Positions 1-9,298 of a stretch of 64,000 bases of DNA are shown here, in pieces. Position numbers and translations under genes: made by a program. The notes under the pieces are model-generated. The model had not been told where the DNA came from, searched no databases, and saw nothing but the letters and a program-made list of their open reading frames with translations. Positions within the stretch are counted from its first letter, which is position 1, and the number at the start of each line of letters is the position of its first letter. The stretch is from Clostridiaceae bacterium JG1575 (GTDB taxonomy: Bacteria; Bacillota; Clostridia; Clostridiales; Clostridiaceae): contig LQGW01000034.1 in assembly GCA_002838815.1 (NCBI GenBank), positions 62,001 through 126,000 on the forward strand, given 5' to 3'.

Positions 1-741
1 ATCCGCACCCTCTCGGATGATTTATTGGGGGCGCTCTCCAAGATTCATCAGCAGGGGGATCGGTACTTCATCTGCACCGGGCGATCGCACGGCGCCTTGC
101 CCCAAGTAATTCGCGCGTTGGGGGCCGATGGCTATTCTCTTTGCGCCGGCGCCTACGTTATGGTGGAGGGCAAAGAGGTCCGCAATGAATCTTTTCCCAA
201 GCAGACCTTGCGCCTTATGTTGCGCCGTCTGGGCGCTTTGGATACGGTGATGTTCTTGGAGTGTGGGCTGAAGCTTTATACGAATCGCTTCGGCGATCCC
301 CTCATGGAGGGGTATGCGCAGCACTTTGGCATGGATTTGGCACGGATTTTGCCGCTGGATCCCGAGGCGGACCTGAAGGTGAATAAAATTTCTGTGACGT
401 TTTTCCATCGCGAGGATCTGTCGGCCATGGAGGATTTTTCCGATCATGGCATTACTGTTTTGATGCAGCCAGATCCCAACTCCTTTGATTTGACCTTGGC
501 GCACTCCACGAAGCGTGACGGAATCAAAGCGGTGGAGGCCGCCTTGCAGGGGGAGTCCATCGAGGCCATCGTCGCCTTCGGGGACAACTACAACGACATT
601 GAAATGCTGGAGTATGCGGATTTGGGCGTGGCCATGGGCAATGGGCCCGATGAACTTAAAGATGCCGCGGATGCTGTGGCCCGTCCGGTACAGGAGGATG
701 GGGTTTATCATGCGCTTAAGGATTTGAAGCTGCTGCGATGA
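1..741 (+). CDS. HAD-superfamily (Cof-type) phosphatase, 5' partial
   Basis: The frame is open from the first base, so the gene starts outside the window and the N-terminal motif I (DxDxT) is not visible. What remains is the Cof-type HAD hydrolase body: 'ICTGR' (motif II, which positions the phosphate), a C2-type cap region, the conserved lysine segment 'KRDGIKAV', and motif IV 'GDNYNDIEML', which binds Mg2+. Proteins of this family dephosphorylate sugar phosphates, FMN or similar small cytosolic metabolites, and the substrate cannot be predicted from sequence. Its stop overlaps the next start (ATGA), so the two genes are translationally coupled. Confidence 0.85.
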   Translation: MRTLSDDLLGALSKIHQQGDRYFICTGRSHGALPQVIRALGADGYSLCAGAYVMVEGKEVRNESFPKQTLRLMLRRLGALDTVMFLECGLKLYTNRFGDPLMEGYAQHFGMDLARILPLDPEADLKVNKISVTFFHREDLSAMEDFSDHGITVLMQPDPNSFDLTLAHSTKRDGIKAVEAALQGESIEAIVAFGDNYNDIEMLEYADLGVAMGNGPDELKDAADAVARPVQEDGVYHALKDLKLLR

Positions 742-1679
742 ACCGGAGAAAACATTATCGAGGCCTCCCAGAGGCGCTGCAAGAGCGCTTTGGCGAAAAA
801 ATCATGAAAATCAGTCTGGATGCTGGCTTTTCTTGTCCCAATCGCGATGGGACCTTGGGCTTTGGGGGGTGCACCTTTTGCTCGAGCCGTGGCTCAGGCG
901 ATTTTGTGGCGGGGGGCAGTCCCTGCTTGGAGCAACAGTACGCTGCCGGCCGGGCCCTCTTACAAAAAAAGTGGGGGCGCCGTAAAACCATCGCCTATTT
1001 GCAGGCGTTTACCAACACCCACGCGCCCGTAGCGCAACTGAAAGCGGTTTACGATCGCGCCTTGGCCTTGGAGGGAGTGGTGGGCCTCGCCATTGCCACT
1101 CGCCCCGATTGCCTGGGGGAAGAGGTGTTGGATCTTTTGCAACGGGTGAATGAAAAAACGCATCTTTGGGTGGAGCTGGGCCTGCAAACCAGCAATGAGC
1201 AGAGCGCCCAAAGGATTCATCGGGGGTATCCCTTGGCCGTCTACGATGAGGCCATGAAAGCCCTGAAGCTACTGGGCATTGAGACGGTGACCCACGTAAT
1301 CTTCGGGCTGCCCGGTGAAGGGGAAGCACAGATGCTGGCCACGGTGGACCACGTGGTCCGCAGCCAAAGCGACGGCATCAAGCTACAGCTTTTGCACATC
1401 TTAAAGGACACGCCCTTGGCCGAGGAATACGCGCAAGGGACCTTTCGCGCGCTGGCGCTGGAGGAATACGTGCATCTGGTGGTGGAGGCCCTGCGGCGCC
1501 TCCCGCCCCAAATGACGGTGCACCGGCTGACGGGGGATGCGCCACGCGCGGAACTGGTGGCGCCCCTATGGAGCCTTGAAAAATGGAAGGTGCTCAATGC
1601 CATCGATCGAACGCTTGACGTGAAGAACCTGTGGCAAGGAGATCAGAGGATGAACGAAAATGAAGAAACAAACCGTTGA
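738..1679 (+). CDS. Radical SAM protein, YhcC family
   Basis: This 313-residue protein carries the radical SAM cluster cysteines near the N-terminus (C33, C45, C48, in 'GFGGCTFCSS') with the long first gap typical of the YhcC/TIGR01212 family. They would hold a 4Fe-4S cluster that cleaves S-adenosylmethionine. The family is widespread and its reaction is not established. The family signature around 'SLDAGFSCPNRDG' is present. The gene starts inside the end of the HAD gene and ends inside the start of the comB-like gene, so it belongs to a compact operon. It is cytosolic, and its oxygen-labile cluster suits an anaerobe. Confidence 0.88.
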   Translation: MNRRKHYRGLPEALQERFGEKIMKISLDAGFSCPNRDGTLGFGGCTFCSSRGSGDFVAGGSPCLEQQYAAGRALLQKKWGRRKTIAYLQAFTNTHAPVAQLKAVYDRALALEGVVGLAIATRPDCLGEEVLDLLQRVNEKTHLWVELGLQTSNEQSAQRIHRGYPLAVYDEAMKALKLLGIETVTHVIFGLPGEGEAQMLATVDHVVRSQSDGIKLQLLHILKDTPLAEEYAQGTFRALALEEYVHLVVEALRRLPPQMTVHRLTGDAPRAELVAPLWSLEKWKVLNAIDRTLDVKNLWQGDQRMNENEETNR

Positions 1680-2373
1680 TGTATTAACCAGTCGCTTGGC
1701 GGTACAGCCGGGCGCACTGGAAGACAAAGCCGTGGTGGTGATCGACACCCTACGGGCCACCACCGTCATGGTGACGGCTCTCTCGTACGGTGCGAAAAAA
1801 ATAATCCCCGTCGCCGAGGTGGAGGAGGCGTTTTCCCTGCGAGCGCAGGATCCCTCGCTTCTTTTGGGCGGGGAACGCCATGCGCTCTTCATTCCCGGGT
1901 TTGACTTTGGCAATTCGCCCTTGGAGTATACGAAAGTGCGGGTTAAGGATAAGACCCTCATCATGTCCACGTCCAATGGCACGCGGACCCTTTTAAGTGC
2001 TGCAGCTGGAGCACAGGTGTTCCTCGGAGCGCTGCGCAATGGCACCGCCGCCATGGCCAGAGCACTGGACACGGGGCGCGATGTGGTGCTTTTCAACGCC
2101 GGCACGGATGGCGCTCTCTCTTTGGATGACTTCATCACCGCCGGTGCGATGATTGCCGGCGCCCAGGGATCGATACAACTGACCGATGCCGCGCGCTTGG
2201 CCCGGATGCTCTATGAAGCGCACCCTGATTTGCGCTCTGCTCTTCAAGGCACACTGCATTATGAGCGGATGCGCGCCCTCAACTTGGAGGCGGATTTGGA
2301 GTTTTGCTTGCAAAAAGATCAAAGTTCCCTCGTTCCCGCCTTTTGGGGCGGAGAAATTCTCCCCTTACGATAA
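1660..2373 (+). CDS. comB: 2-phosphosulfolactate phosphatase family protein (ComB-like)
   Basis: The 237-residue protein has ComB family signatures: 'IDTLRATT' (28-35), 'GGER' (70-73), 'FDFGNSP' (81-87) and 'STSNGTRT' (103-110). Characterised ComB hydrolyses 2-phosphosulfolactate to sulfolactate, using Mg2+, in coenzyme M synthesis. Bacteria without coenzyme M often carry homologues of unknown physiological substrate, so the enzyme class is sure but the pathway here is not. It overlaps the preceding radical SAM gene by 20 bp and precedes the methyltransferase gene by 12 bp, so it is in the same operon. Confidence 0.8.
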   Translation: MKKQTVDVLTSRLAVQPGALEDKAVVVIDTLRATTVMVTALSYGAKKIIPVAEVEEAFSLRAQDPSLLLGGERHALFIPGFDFGNSPLEYTKVRVKDKTLIMSTSNGTRTLLSAAAGAQVFLGALRNGTAAMARALDTGRDVVLFNAGTDGALSLDDFITAGAMIAGAQGSIQLTDAARLARMLYEAHPDLRSALQGTLHYERMRALNLEADLEFCLQKDQSSLVPAFWGGEILPLR

Positions 2374-2385
2374 AGGAGCTGTTTT

Positions 2386-3567
2386 ATGAATTCTTCTTGT
2401 ACTGTGTATTTAAAACACGGCAACCACGCCGTACAAAAGGGCCATCCGTGGGTTTATACCGATGAGATCGACTCCTTTCAGGGCCATTATGAGAACGGCG
2501 ATGTGGTTTCGGTCTTCACCGCAAAGGGTCAGGCGGTGGGGCAAGCGTTCATCAACGACCAAAGCCGCATCGCCCTGCGCCTTTTGACCCGAGAGTTGAC
2601 GGAAACGGTGGATGAGGCTTTCTTCGCCCGGCGCCTTCGTTTGGCGGCGGCGTATCGGGCAGACGTTATGGCGGGGGAGAGCAGCTACCGCCTCGTGCAT
2701 GGGGAGTCCGACGGATTGCCCGGGCTCACCGTGGATCGCTACGGCCCTTATTTCGTGCTGCAAAGCCTCTGTCTTGGCATGGATCGCTGGAAAAAGACCA
2801 TCGTAGATCTTTTGATCCGAGACCATGGGGCCCTCGGGGTCTTGGAGCGCAGCGATGTGCGCGTGCGAGCCTTGGAGGGCATGGCGCAGACCAAGGGGTT
2901 TTTGAGTGACCCCTTTGATCCCTTAGTGGAGATTGAGGAAAACGGCGTGCGCTATCAGTGCGATCTGCTCGAGGGGCAAAAAACCGGGTTCTTCCTAGAT
3001 CAAAAGGAAAACCGTCGCGCCATTCATCGCATCGTCCGCGGCAAACGGGTCCTCGATTGCTTTACCCACACGGGCTCCTTCGCCTTGAATGCCGCCAAAG
3101 CTGGAGCAGCCTCAGTGCTGGGCATTGATGTCTCAGCTTCGGCCGTGGCGCTTGCTCAAAAAAACGCCGCGCTCAATGGTCTTTCCGATACCGCGCGCTT
3201 TGAGACGCACAATGCCTTTGACGCCCTGACTCAGTGGGCCAAGGAAGGACAAACTTACGAGGTGGTGATTCTTGATCCCCCCGCCTTCACCAAATCCCGT
3301 GCGGCCACCTCAGGCGCCGTGCGCGGCTATCGGGACATCAATCTTCGCGGACTTCGCCTGTTGGCCCCAGGCGGGTATCTTGTCACCTGCTCTTGCTCCC
3401 ACTTTATGAAGGAAGAGCTGTTCCGAAAAACCATCCTGGAGGCGGCTCAAGGCGCCAATCGGTTGTTGCGTCAGGTGGAATTTCGCACCCAGAGCCCGGA
3501 CCACCCTATTTTGATGATGGCCCCGGAAACCTATTACTTGAAATTTTTCATCTTCCAGGTGCTTTAA
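2386..3567 (+). CDS. Class I SAM-dependent rRNA methyltransferase, RlmI-like
   Basis: This 393-residue protein starts with a PUA-type RNA-binding domain (about 1-75, 'KGHPWVY') followed by an RlmI/RlmK-like methyltransferase domain. The SAM-binding loop is 'LDCFTHTGSFALNA' (about 223-236), the catalytic segment is 'LDPPAFTKS' (about 296-304), and a candidate catalytic cysteine lies in 'VTCSCSHFM'. RlmI makes m5C in 23S rRNA, so a cytosolic role in ribosomal RNA methylation is likely, although the exact base is an inference. The start has a good ribosome site (AAGGAG) and the gene closes the run that begins with the HAD hydrolase. Confidence 0.85.
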   Translation: MNSSCTVYLKHGNHAVQKGHPWVYTDEIDSFQGHYENGDVVSVFTAKGQAVGQAFINDQSRIALRLLTRELTETVDEAFFARRLRLAAAYRADVMAGESSYRLVHGESDGLPGLTVDRYGPYFVLQSLCLGMDRWKKTIVDLLIRDHGALGVLERSDVRVRALEGMAQTKGFLSDPFDPLVEIEENGVRYQCDLLEGQKTGFFLDQKENRRAIHRIVRGKRVLDCFTHTGSFALNAAKAGAASVLGIDVSASAVALAQKNAALNGLSDTARFETHNAFDALTQWAKEGQTYEVVILDPPAFTKSRAATSGAVRGYRDINLRGLRLLAPGGYLVTCSCSHFMKEELFRKTILEAAQGANRLLRQVEFRTQSPDHPILMMAPETYYLKFFIFQVL

Positions 3568-3590
3568 TTCTCGGGACAACAGATCATCAC

Positions 3591-3619
3591 GGTCAAAAAC
3601 ACAGATCTTCCCGTATAAT
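3591..3619 (+). promoter_or_regulatory. Candidate promoter for the BFD-like gene
   Basis: A perfect TATAAT lies at 3614-3619. The hexamer 17 bp upstream (GGTCAA, 3591-3596) is a poor -35, so the promoter rests mainly on the -10 box and its position before an isolated gene. Confidence 0.35.
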
Positions 3620-3701
3620 AATCCTAAGATCGCCCAAGGGAAATTCTCTTGGACGGCGGACCCATCAGGAGGGCTTGCCCCTCGCCTAAGGAGGAATGAA
3701 G

Positions 3702-3932
3702 ATGTCTGAATCCACGGGAGTGACCCCCGAGATTTTGGATCAACTAACGAAAACTTGTCTTTGCAAACAAATCAAGCGAGCAAAAATAAAAAAACTCATC
3801 CGCGCCGGCGCCCGCTCCTTTGCGGAAATCCACGAAGCCACAGGGGCCGGCACCGGCGCTTGTCACGGCGCGCGCTGCATTCCCAAGGTGGAAGAGCTCA
3901 TCGAACAATATGAAGAGGGGCTCTGGTCCTAA
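3702..3932 (+). CDS. BFD-like [2Fe-2S]-binding protein
   Basis: This small protein of 76 residues has the bacterioferritin-associated-ferredoxin (BFD-like) cysteine pattern: 'CLC' near residues 18-20 and 'CHGARC' near 55-60, with helical segments between. These four cysteines are expected to bind one 2Fe-2S cluster. Related stand-alone domains transfer electrons or serve as iron-sulfur modules in larger oxidoreductases. An ATG two codons upstream (3696) is possible, but AAGGAGG sits about 7 bases before 3702 and only 1-2 before 3696, so the later start is preferred. The gene is monocistronic, and its partner enzyme is not evident in the window. Confidence 0.75.
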   Translation: MSESTGVTPEILDQLTKTCLCKQIKRAKIKKLIRAGARSFAEIHEATGAGTGACHGARCIPKVEELIEQYEEGLWS

Positions 3933-4513
3933 CCCAGAGGGCTCCACGAAAAAAAGAGAAAGCCCTTCGGGACCCTTTGGGAAGAGGTGCTGTTTCGGAG
4001 GCTGCTTTTATGAGCCTCCGGGGCCTTGGAAGCCTCCCTTGCGTTGCTTCTCTTAGGGATGCTCAGGGTTTTTCTTGGAAGGTCCATCCATCCAGATCTT
4101 ATTCAGCAAACACCCATGCGGGAATGGAAGGACCATAATGGACGGATACGGACCATTGCCCTTTGAAGGATCAGGAGGCACTGGATCCTTCAAAGGGGAT
4201 TTCAGGGCCCCTTTTCTTTTGTCCCAAAGGGAGTTCCAGCCGAAAGGGATGGTACACCAAGGGAATCTGGCATCCAAAAGCACATCGCAAAGCAGGGCCG
4301 TCGTTTCGGCGACAATCCTCCCAATCAAAGCAGAACCCAAACGACGAGCCCACCGGTCAAGGCCAGGTCCAAGCCGTTACAAAGCCCTGACCGAAGGTCT
4401 GGCAGAAGGGGATGTCCTCATCCAGGATGAGCCTGTATTGATTTTGGCTTGGCTAAAAATCCCATTCACTTTAAATTGCAATTTGCAACAAAAACTTAGC
4501 CCAGATGTTTTCA
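3933..4513. other. Gene-free, hairpin-rich intergenic region
   Basis: No convincing gene was found here; the open frames lack ribosome sites and resemble nothing. The region contains two strong inverted repeats. CGGAGGCT at 3996-4003 pairs with 4013-4020 across a 9-base loop. A perfect 14-bp stem pairs 4159-4172 (CCCTTTGAAGGATC) with 4184-4197 across an 11-base loop. Neither is followed by a U-run on the + strand, so they are not ordinary terminators. The remaining sequence is unassigned. Confidence 0.5.
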
Positions 4514-4542
4514 TTGACTTGCGCGGATCTTTTTTGTAGGAT
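4514..4542 (+). promoter_or_regulatory. Promoter of the ileS T-box transcript
   Basis: TTGACT (4514-4519) and TAGGAT (4537-4542) are separated by exactly 17 bp and lie just upstream of the T-box leader. Confidence 0.65.
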
Positions 4543-4547
4543 GAAGG

Positions 4548-4790
4548 CATACGAAACTGGAAAAATATGTAGATCAGGACAAGTAGTTTGCGCAGAGCAT
4601 GTCAGAGAGGGAATGGTGGGTGAAAATTCCCATGCGGCGGCAAATGAATATCACCTGGGAGTAGGGCCCTTGAAACAAGTAGGGGGTCTCGCGATCAACG
4701 GCGTTAACGTGACGGGTATGTTGGTACCTTGGAAAAACAGGTGGTTTACGGAGTGTCTCCGTCCTTTTTTGGACGGGGTTTTTTTATTTT
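4548..4790 (+). promoter_or_regulatory. T-box leader (isoleucine) of ileS
   Basis: The leader has the T-box order of elements. A stem I has an AGAGAG/GGTG region (about 4605-4625) and a specifier loop of the form GAATATCACC, with the isoleucine codon ATC at 4650-4652. An antiterminator core TTGGTACC lies at 4721-4728. An intrinsic terminator follows: CCGTCC at 4759-4764, T6 loop, GGACGG at 4771-4776, then a T-run. Uncharged tRNA-Ile should pair at the specifier and at the UGGN bulge and so prevent termination. The core differs slightly from the usual GTGGTACC, but the Ile codon in front of an ileS gene makes the call firm. Confidence 0.85.
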
Positions 4791-4831
4791 CCCGAAGGGT
4801 TTCGTGCATTAATCGAAGGAAGGTGAATCTT

Positions 4832-7800
4832 ATGTATCAAAAGATCGATCCCAAGCGGTCCTTCACCGAAATGGAAAAGGACATCCGCTCTTTTTGGCGA
4901 GAGAACGGCATTGTGGAGAAAAACCTCAAGATGAATGAAGACGGTCCGGTGTTTTCCTTCTACGACGGCCCCCCGACCGCCAACGGAAAGCCACACGTGG
5001 GCCATGTGTTGACCCGAGTCATTAAGGATATCATTCCGCGCTACAAAAATATGCAAGGCTACCGCGTCCCACGAAAAGCCGGTTGGGACACCCACGGCTT
5101 GCCGGTGGAGCTGGAAGTGGAAAAGCTATTGGGCATTTCGGGAAAAGAGCAGATTGAAGCTTACGGCGTGGACCGCTTCACGGCTCTTTGCAAGGAATCG
5201 GTCTTCAAATACACCGAGATGTGGGAAGAGATGTCCGAGGCCATCGGTTACTGGGTGGATATGGAGCACCCCTACGTGACCTACAACAATTCCTACATCG
5301 AATCCGTCTGGTGGGCTCTAAAGCAGATGTACAATAAGGATCTTTTGTACAAAGGCTTCAAGGTCATGCCTTACTGCCCGCGCTGCGGCACCGGCTTATC
5401 CTCCCACGAAGTGGGGCAAGGCTATAAGGACGTCACCGATCGTACGGTTATCGCTCGCTTTCGAGTGTCGAGGGAAGCCCACCGCTATTTCCTGGCGTGG
5501 ACGACCACCCCTTGGACTCTACCGAGCAACGTAGGCCTGGCCATCAACCGCAGCTACGATTATGCAGAGGTTCAAGTGGGCGAGGACACCTACATCCTCG
5601 CAGAAAGCCTCGTTCATTCGGTGCTGGGCGATACGCCCCATGAGCACCTTAGGACCTTCAAAGGCTCTGAGATCGAAGGGCTGCATTATGAGCAGCTTCT
5701 GCCCTTTGTCGTCCCCGAAGGGGATGCCTTCCGGGTGGTGCACGCCGATTACGTCACCCTTTCAGATGGAACCGGAATCGTCCATACCGCCCCTGCCTAC
5801 GGCGAAGACGATTATCTCACGGCCCAACGCGAGGGACTGCCCATGCTCCACCTGGTGGATGCCCAGGGGCGTTTCGTGGATGAAGTCGTGCCTTTTGCTG
5901 GCCTCGACGTCAAAAAAGCGGACCCTAAAATCATCGACTATCTAAAAGAACACGGCCTGCTGTTCTCCAGCGCCAAATATACGCACGCCTACCCCCACTG
6001 CTGGCGTTGCGACACCCCGCTGCTTTACTACCCCAGAGACTCCTGGTTCATTCGCATGTCCGCCATGCGCGAGCGTCTGGTGGACAACTGCAACGCCACC
6101 TCTTGGTATCCCGACAACGTGCGCACCGGACGCATGGGCAAATTCCTCGAGGGCGTCATCGACTGGGCCCTTTCAAGAGACCGTTATTGGGGCACACCGC
6201 TGCCCATCTGGAACTGCGAGTGCACTCATCAAGAATGCATCGGCTCCATTGCGGAACTGAAGGAAAAGGGCATCGATGTTCCAGAGGACATCGAGCTGCA
6301 CCGCCCCTCCATCGATGCGGTCCGCCTGCGTTGCCCCAAGTGCGGCAAGGAAATGACGCGCACCCAGGAGGTCATTGACGCCTGGTTTGACTCAGGCTCC
6401 ATGCCCTTTGCGCAGCACCACTATCCTTTTGAAAATAAGGAAGCCTTTGAGGCCTCCTTCCCCGCGCAGTTCATCTCCGAAGCCGTAGACCAGACTCGCG
6501 GCTGGTTCTATACCTTATTGGCCATCTCCACGGTGCTCTGGGATCAAAGCCCCTACGAAAACTGCCTGGTCCTAGGACACGTCTTAGATAAAAACGGCAT
6601 CAAAATGTCCAAGCACAAGGGCAATGTGGTGGACCCCATGGGCGTCATCGCGCAAGAAGGGGCCGATGCCGTGCGTTGGCACTTCTACACCGCCTCCGCC
6701 CCTTGGTTGCCCACGCGCTTTAGCCAAGAGCAGGTGGGGGAGACCCAAAGAAAGTTCCTCGGCACCCTTTGGAACGTCTACTCGTTCTACCTGCTTTATG
6801 CAGGAATGGACCAGTACAATCCCTTAACGGATCCCATGGAGCCTTCAGAGAACGTCATGGATCGCTGGATTCTCTCGCGGCTCAACACCTTGATCGGCGC
6901 GGTGGAAGAGGGCCTCGACCACTACGACATCACGGGAGCGGCTGCGGCGATTGAAACCTTCACCGATGAACTTTCCAACTGGTACGTGCGCCGCAACCGT
7001 TCGCGGTTTTGGTCCGATGAATTGACCAAGGACAAGCGCTGGGCCTACCAAACGCTTTACCGAGTGCTGACGACGCTCTCCAGTGTGGCCGCGCCCTTTG
7101 TTCCCTTTATGACCGAAGAGATCTATCAAAACCTCGTGGTCAACTTGGATCCCTCGGCGGTGGAATCGCTGCATTTGACCCAGTGGCCCAAGCAATCGCC
7201 GGAAGCCATTGATGAGGAATTGGAAGAGCGCATGGGCCTTGCCTATCGCATCGTTCGCCTGGGCCGTGCGGCCCGCAATCAGGCCGTGATCAAAAATCGC
7301 CAACCCTTGTCCACCCTGCTCATCTCCGTGAAGGATCTGCCCGAATATTACGGCGAGATCATCAAAGAGGAGCTCAACATCAAGGAGGTCCGCTTGGGCG
7401 CGGATCTGTCCCAATACGTGCTCTTTGAAATCAAGCCCAACCTCCCCGTACTGGGCAAAGCCTACGGTCGGCACATTCCCACCATCCGAAAGGCCATTGC
7501 CGCCGCCAATCAAATGGAGCTGGCTCAGTCGATTCTCTCCGGTCACGAAATGGTGGTTCCCCTGGGCGAAGACTCCTTGTCCCTGACCGGGGAGCATCTT
7601 TTGGTGACCATGCAGGGCAAGGAAGGGTTTGCCTTTGCGGGGGAAGGCGAATGGGGGGTCGTTTTGGACACCACCATCACGCCAGAGCTTAAAGAGGAAG
7701 GCTACGTTCGGGAAGTGCTCTCGAAGATTCAAAACCTACGTAAGGAATCGGGTCTTGAGGTCTTTGACCACATCCGCTTGAACCTGGGCGGCAATGAGAT

Positions 7801-7942
7801 GCTCCAAGCGCTCTTAAGCCGTCATTTGGAGCTGATTCAAAAAGAAACCTTAGCCGATGAGGTGGCTTTTGAGGCCGATGCCAGTGCGCAAGAAGTCTCC
7901 ATCAACGGAGAAAAGATCCGCCTCGCCTTGGAAAAAGCATAA
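4832..7942 (+). CDS. ileS: Isoleucyl-tRNA synthetase
   Basis: IleS charges tRNA-Ile with isoleucine in the cytosol. The 1036-residue product has the class I signatures HVGH (55-58, the HIGH motif) and KMSKH (591-595, a KMSKS variant), the editing domain between them, and '[15 protein letters not shown]' near the N-terminus. Its length and motifs resemble the eukaryote-like (type 2) IleS branch that includes mupirocin-tolerant enzymes; this is an inference from family knowledge. The frame is open upstream to 4505 through the T-box, but ATG 4832 follows GGAAGGTG and matches the family N-terminus. Expression is controlled by the T-box. A strong terminator follows, so the gene is monocistronic. 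Confidence 0.97.
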   Translation: MYQKIDPKRSFTEMEKDIRSFWRENGIVEKNLKMNEDGPVFSFYDGPPTANGKPHVGHVLTRVIKDIIPRYKNMQGYRVPRKAGWDTHGLPVELEVEKLLGISGKEQIEAYGVDRFTALCKESVFKYTEMWEEMSEAIGYWVDMEHPYVTYNNSYIESVWWALKQMYNKDLLYKGFKVMPYCPRCGTGLSSHEVGQGYKDVTDRTVIARFRVSREAHRYFLAWTTTPWTLPSNVGLAINRSYDYAEVQVGEDTYILAESLVHSVLGDTPHEHLRTFKGSEIEGLHYEQLLPFVVPEGDAFRVVHADYVTLSDGTGIVHTAPAYGEDDYLTAQREGLPMLHLVDAQGRFVDEVVPFAGLDVKKADPKIIDYLKEHGLLFSSAKYTHAYPHCWRCDTPLLYYPRDSWFIRMSAMRERLVDNCNATSWYPDNVRTGRMGKFLEGVIDWALSRDRYWGTPLPIWNCECTHQECIGSIAELKEKGIDVPEDIELHRPSIDAVRLRCPKCGKEMTRTQEVIDAWFDSGSMPFAQHHYPFENKEAFEASFPAQFISEAVDQTRGWFYTLLAISTVLWDQSPYENCLVLGHVLDKNGIKMSKHKGNVVDPMGVIAQEGADAVRWHFYTASAPWLPTRFSQEQVGETQRKFLGTLWNVYSFYLLYAGMDQYNPLTDPMEPSENVMDRWILSRLNTLIGAVEEGLDHYDITGAAAAIETFTDELSNWYVRRNRSRFWSDELTKDKRWAYQTLYRVLTTLSSVAAPFVPFMTEEIYQNLVVNLDPSAVESLHLTQWPKQSPEAIDEELEERMGLAYRIVRLGRAARNQAVIKNRQPLSTLLISVKDLPEYYGEIIKEELNIKEVRLGADLSQYVLFEIKPNLPVLGKAYGRHIPTIRKAIAAANQMELAQSILSGHEMVVPLGEDSLSLTGEHLLVTMQGKEGFAFAGEGEWGVVLDTTITPELKEEGYVREVLSKIQNLRKESGLEVFDHIRLNLGGNEMLQALLSRHLELIQKETLADEVAFEADASAQEVSINGEKIRLALEKA

Positions 7943-7974
7943 AAAGCCGCCAGGGCTCTAAAAAAACCAGGCGC

Positions 7975-8030
7975 CTCGGGGGCGTAAAGCGTTGGATCCA
8001 TCGCTTTGCGTGCCCGAGTTTTTTGTTTTT
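7975..8030 (+). terminator. Intrinsic terminator of ileS
   Basis: A long imperfect stem (CTCGGG starting at 7975, closing with CCCGAG at 8018) with a 10-base loop is followed by TTTTTTG and a second T-run. Confidence 0.85.
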
Positions 8031-8133
8031 TTCCAGAAAGCGGCCAATGGGCGCCCCCTTTGGCGCGAATGGGCTAGAATAAGAGAAGAGAGGGGGAATG
8101 CGACATGAAACGACGCAACAAGAAGAGGGCATC

Positions 8134-9198
8134 ATGAAGGAGGTTTTGCTGACGCTGATCATCGGGGGGCTGGGCGGAGCCCTCTTTCTTCGCCTGCGCG
8201 CCCCGGCCGGGGCCATGGTGGGGGCGATGCTCTTCACGGCGATTTATTCCGTGGGCTTTGGCCGGGCGGTCATGCCCCTAGAGGTTCGTTTTCTCACCCA
8301 AGTTGCGGCCGGGGCCTTTATCGGGGCCGCCGTGTCCTATCGGGATCTTTTGGCCGTTCGCCGGATTTTAGTGCCCGGCCTTTTGATGGTAACGCTGATG
8401 ATCTCCTTGGACGTGGGCATGGGGTTTTTGATGAGCCGCTGGACGGGCTTGGATCCAGCCACCGCCCTCATGGCTTGCGCCCCCGGCGGCCTCATGGACA
8501 TCTCCCTCATCGCCCAGGATGTGGGGGCGGATGCCTCCAAAGTCGCCCTCTTACAGCTGTTACGCCTCATGACCGTGCTTTCTGTTTTACCGCTGCTTTT
8601 TCAGGGGATCCACCGCCGGCAAAAATCCTCCCAGGGGACTCGGGAGGCCCTGCCCCTGGCACCCACAGAGCAAAAGAAGCTGAAAAACCTCTGGGCCCTC
8701 TCCCATCAGGAAAAAGCAAACACCGGCTGGACCTTATTGACGGCGGTCCTTTTCGGAGCCTTGGGGGCGTATGTGCGCCTCCCCGCCGGCACCTTGACCT
8801 TTGCCATGGCGGGCTGTGCGTTGTTACAGATCACCACGGGGCGAGGGCGCATGCCTTTGCCGCTGCGGCGCCTAGCCCAGATTCTGGCGGGGACCCTCAT
8901 CGGCGTGCGCATGAGCTACAAAGATCTGTTGGCGCTGCGAGAGATCCTCTTGCCCGCCATGATGTTGCTCGTCGGACTGATCCTCATCAACCTCATCGTG
9001 GGGTATTTGCTTTATCGCATCACCTCGTTGGATCTTTTGACCTCGTTGATCTCCAGCGTTCCCGGTGGCGTTTCCGATATGGCGCTCATCGCAGGGGATT
9101 TGGGAGCGGACCCCAATAAGGTGGCCATTTTGCAGCTCTTTCGCTACGTTTTTGTGGTGGGCGCCTATCCGCTGCTCATCGTAGGGCTTTTGGCCTGA
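8134..9198 (+). CDS. AbrB-family membrane protein (duplicated AbrB domain)
   Basis: This very hydrophobic protein of about 354 residues is made of two similar halves. Each has a 'SYRDLL/SYKDLL' segment followed later by 'PGG' in 'ACAPGGLMDISLIAQDVGAD' and 'SSVPGGVSDMALIAGDLGAD'. This internal duplication is the hallmark of the AbrB membrane family (TIGR03082), sometimes labelled putative ammonia monooxygenase, for which no enzymatic activity is proven. About ten membrane segments are visible, and the function is probably transport. ATG 8098 is also in frame, but its G-run is only one base away; 8134 has GAAGAGGG upstream and opens directly into a membrane helix. Confidence 0.8.
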   Translation: MKEVLLTLIIGGLGGALFLRLRAPAGAMVGAMLFTAIYSVGFGRAVMPLEVRFLTQVAAGAFIGAAVSYRDLLAVRRILVPGLLMVTLMISLDVGMGFLMSRWTGLDPATALMACAPGGLMDISLIAQDVGADASKVALLQLLRLMTVLSVLPLLFQGIHRRQKSSQGTREALPLAPTEQKKLKNLWALSHQEKANTGWTLLTAVLFGALGAYVRLPAGTLTFAMAGCALLQITTGRGRMPLPLRRLAQILAGTLIGVRMSYKDLLALREILLPAMMLLVGLILINLIVGYLLYRITSLDLLTSLISSVPGGVSDMALIAGDLGADPNKVAILQLFRYVFVVGAYPLLIVGLLA

Positions 9199-9298
9199 GC
9201 ATTTTTCTGGTATTTTCGCTTCGAGTCTTGTACACTGAGGGGGAAATAGGAAGAAATCGGACCTGCGCCCCTTCCCAAAATCAAAAGGAGAACAAAAA

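Noticed and set aside
4075-4539. Open frame of 154 codons upstream of ileS, with overlapping frames on both strands
   Set aside because: No ribosome site, overlaps the ileS promoter, crosses two hairpins and resembles no protein.
4505-4831. N-terminal extension of ileS
   Set aside because: It is the T-box leader; the proper start with ribosome site and family N-terminus is at 4832.
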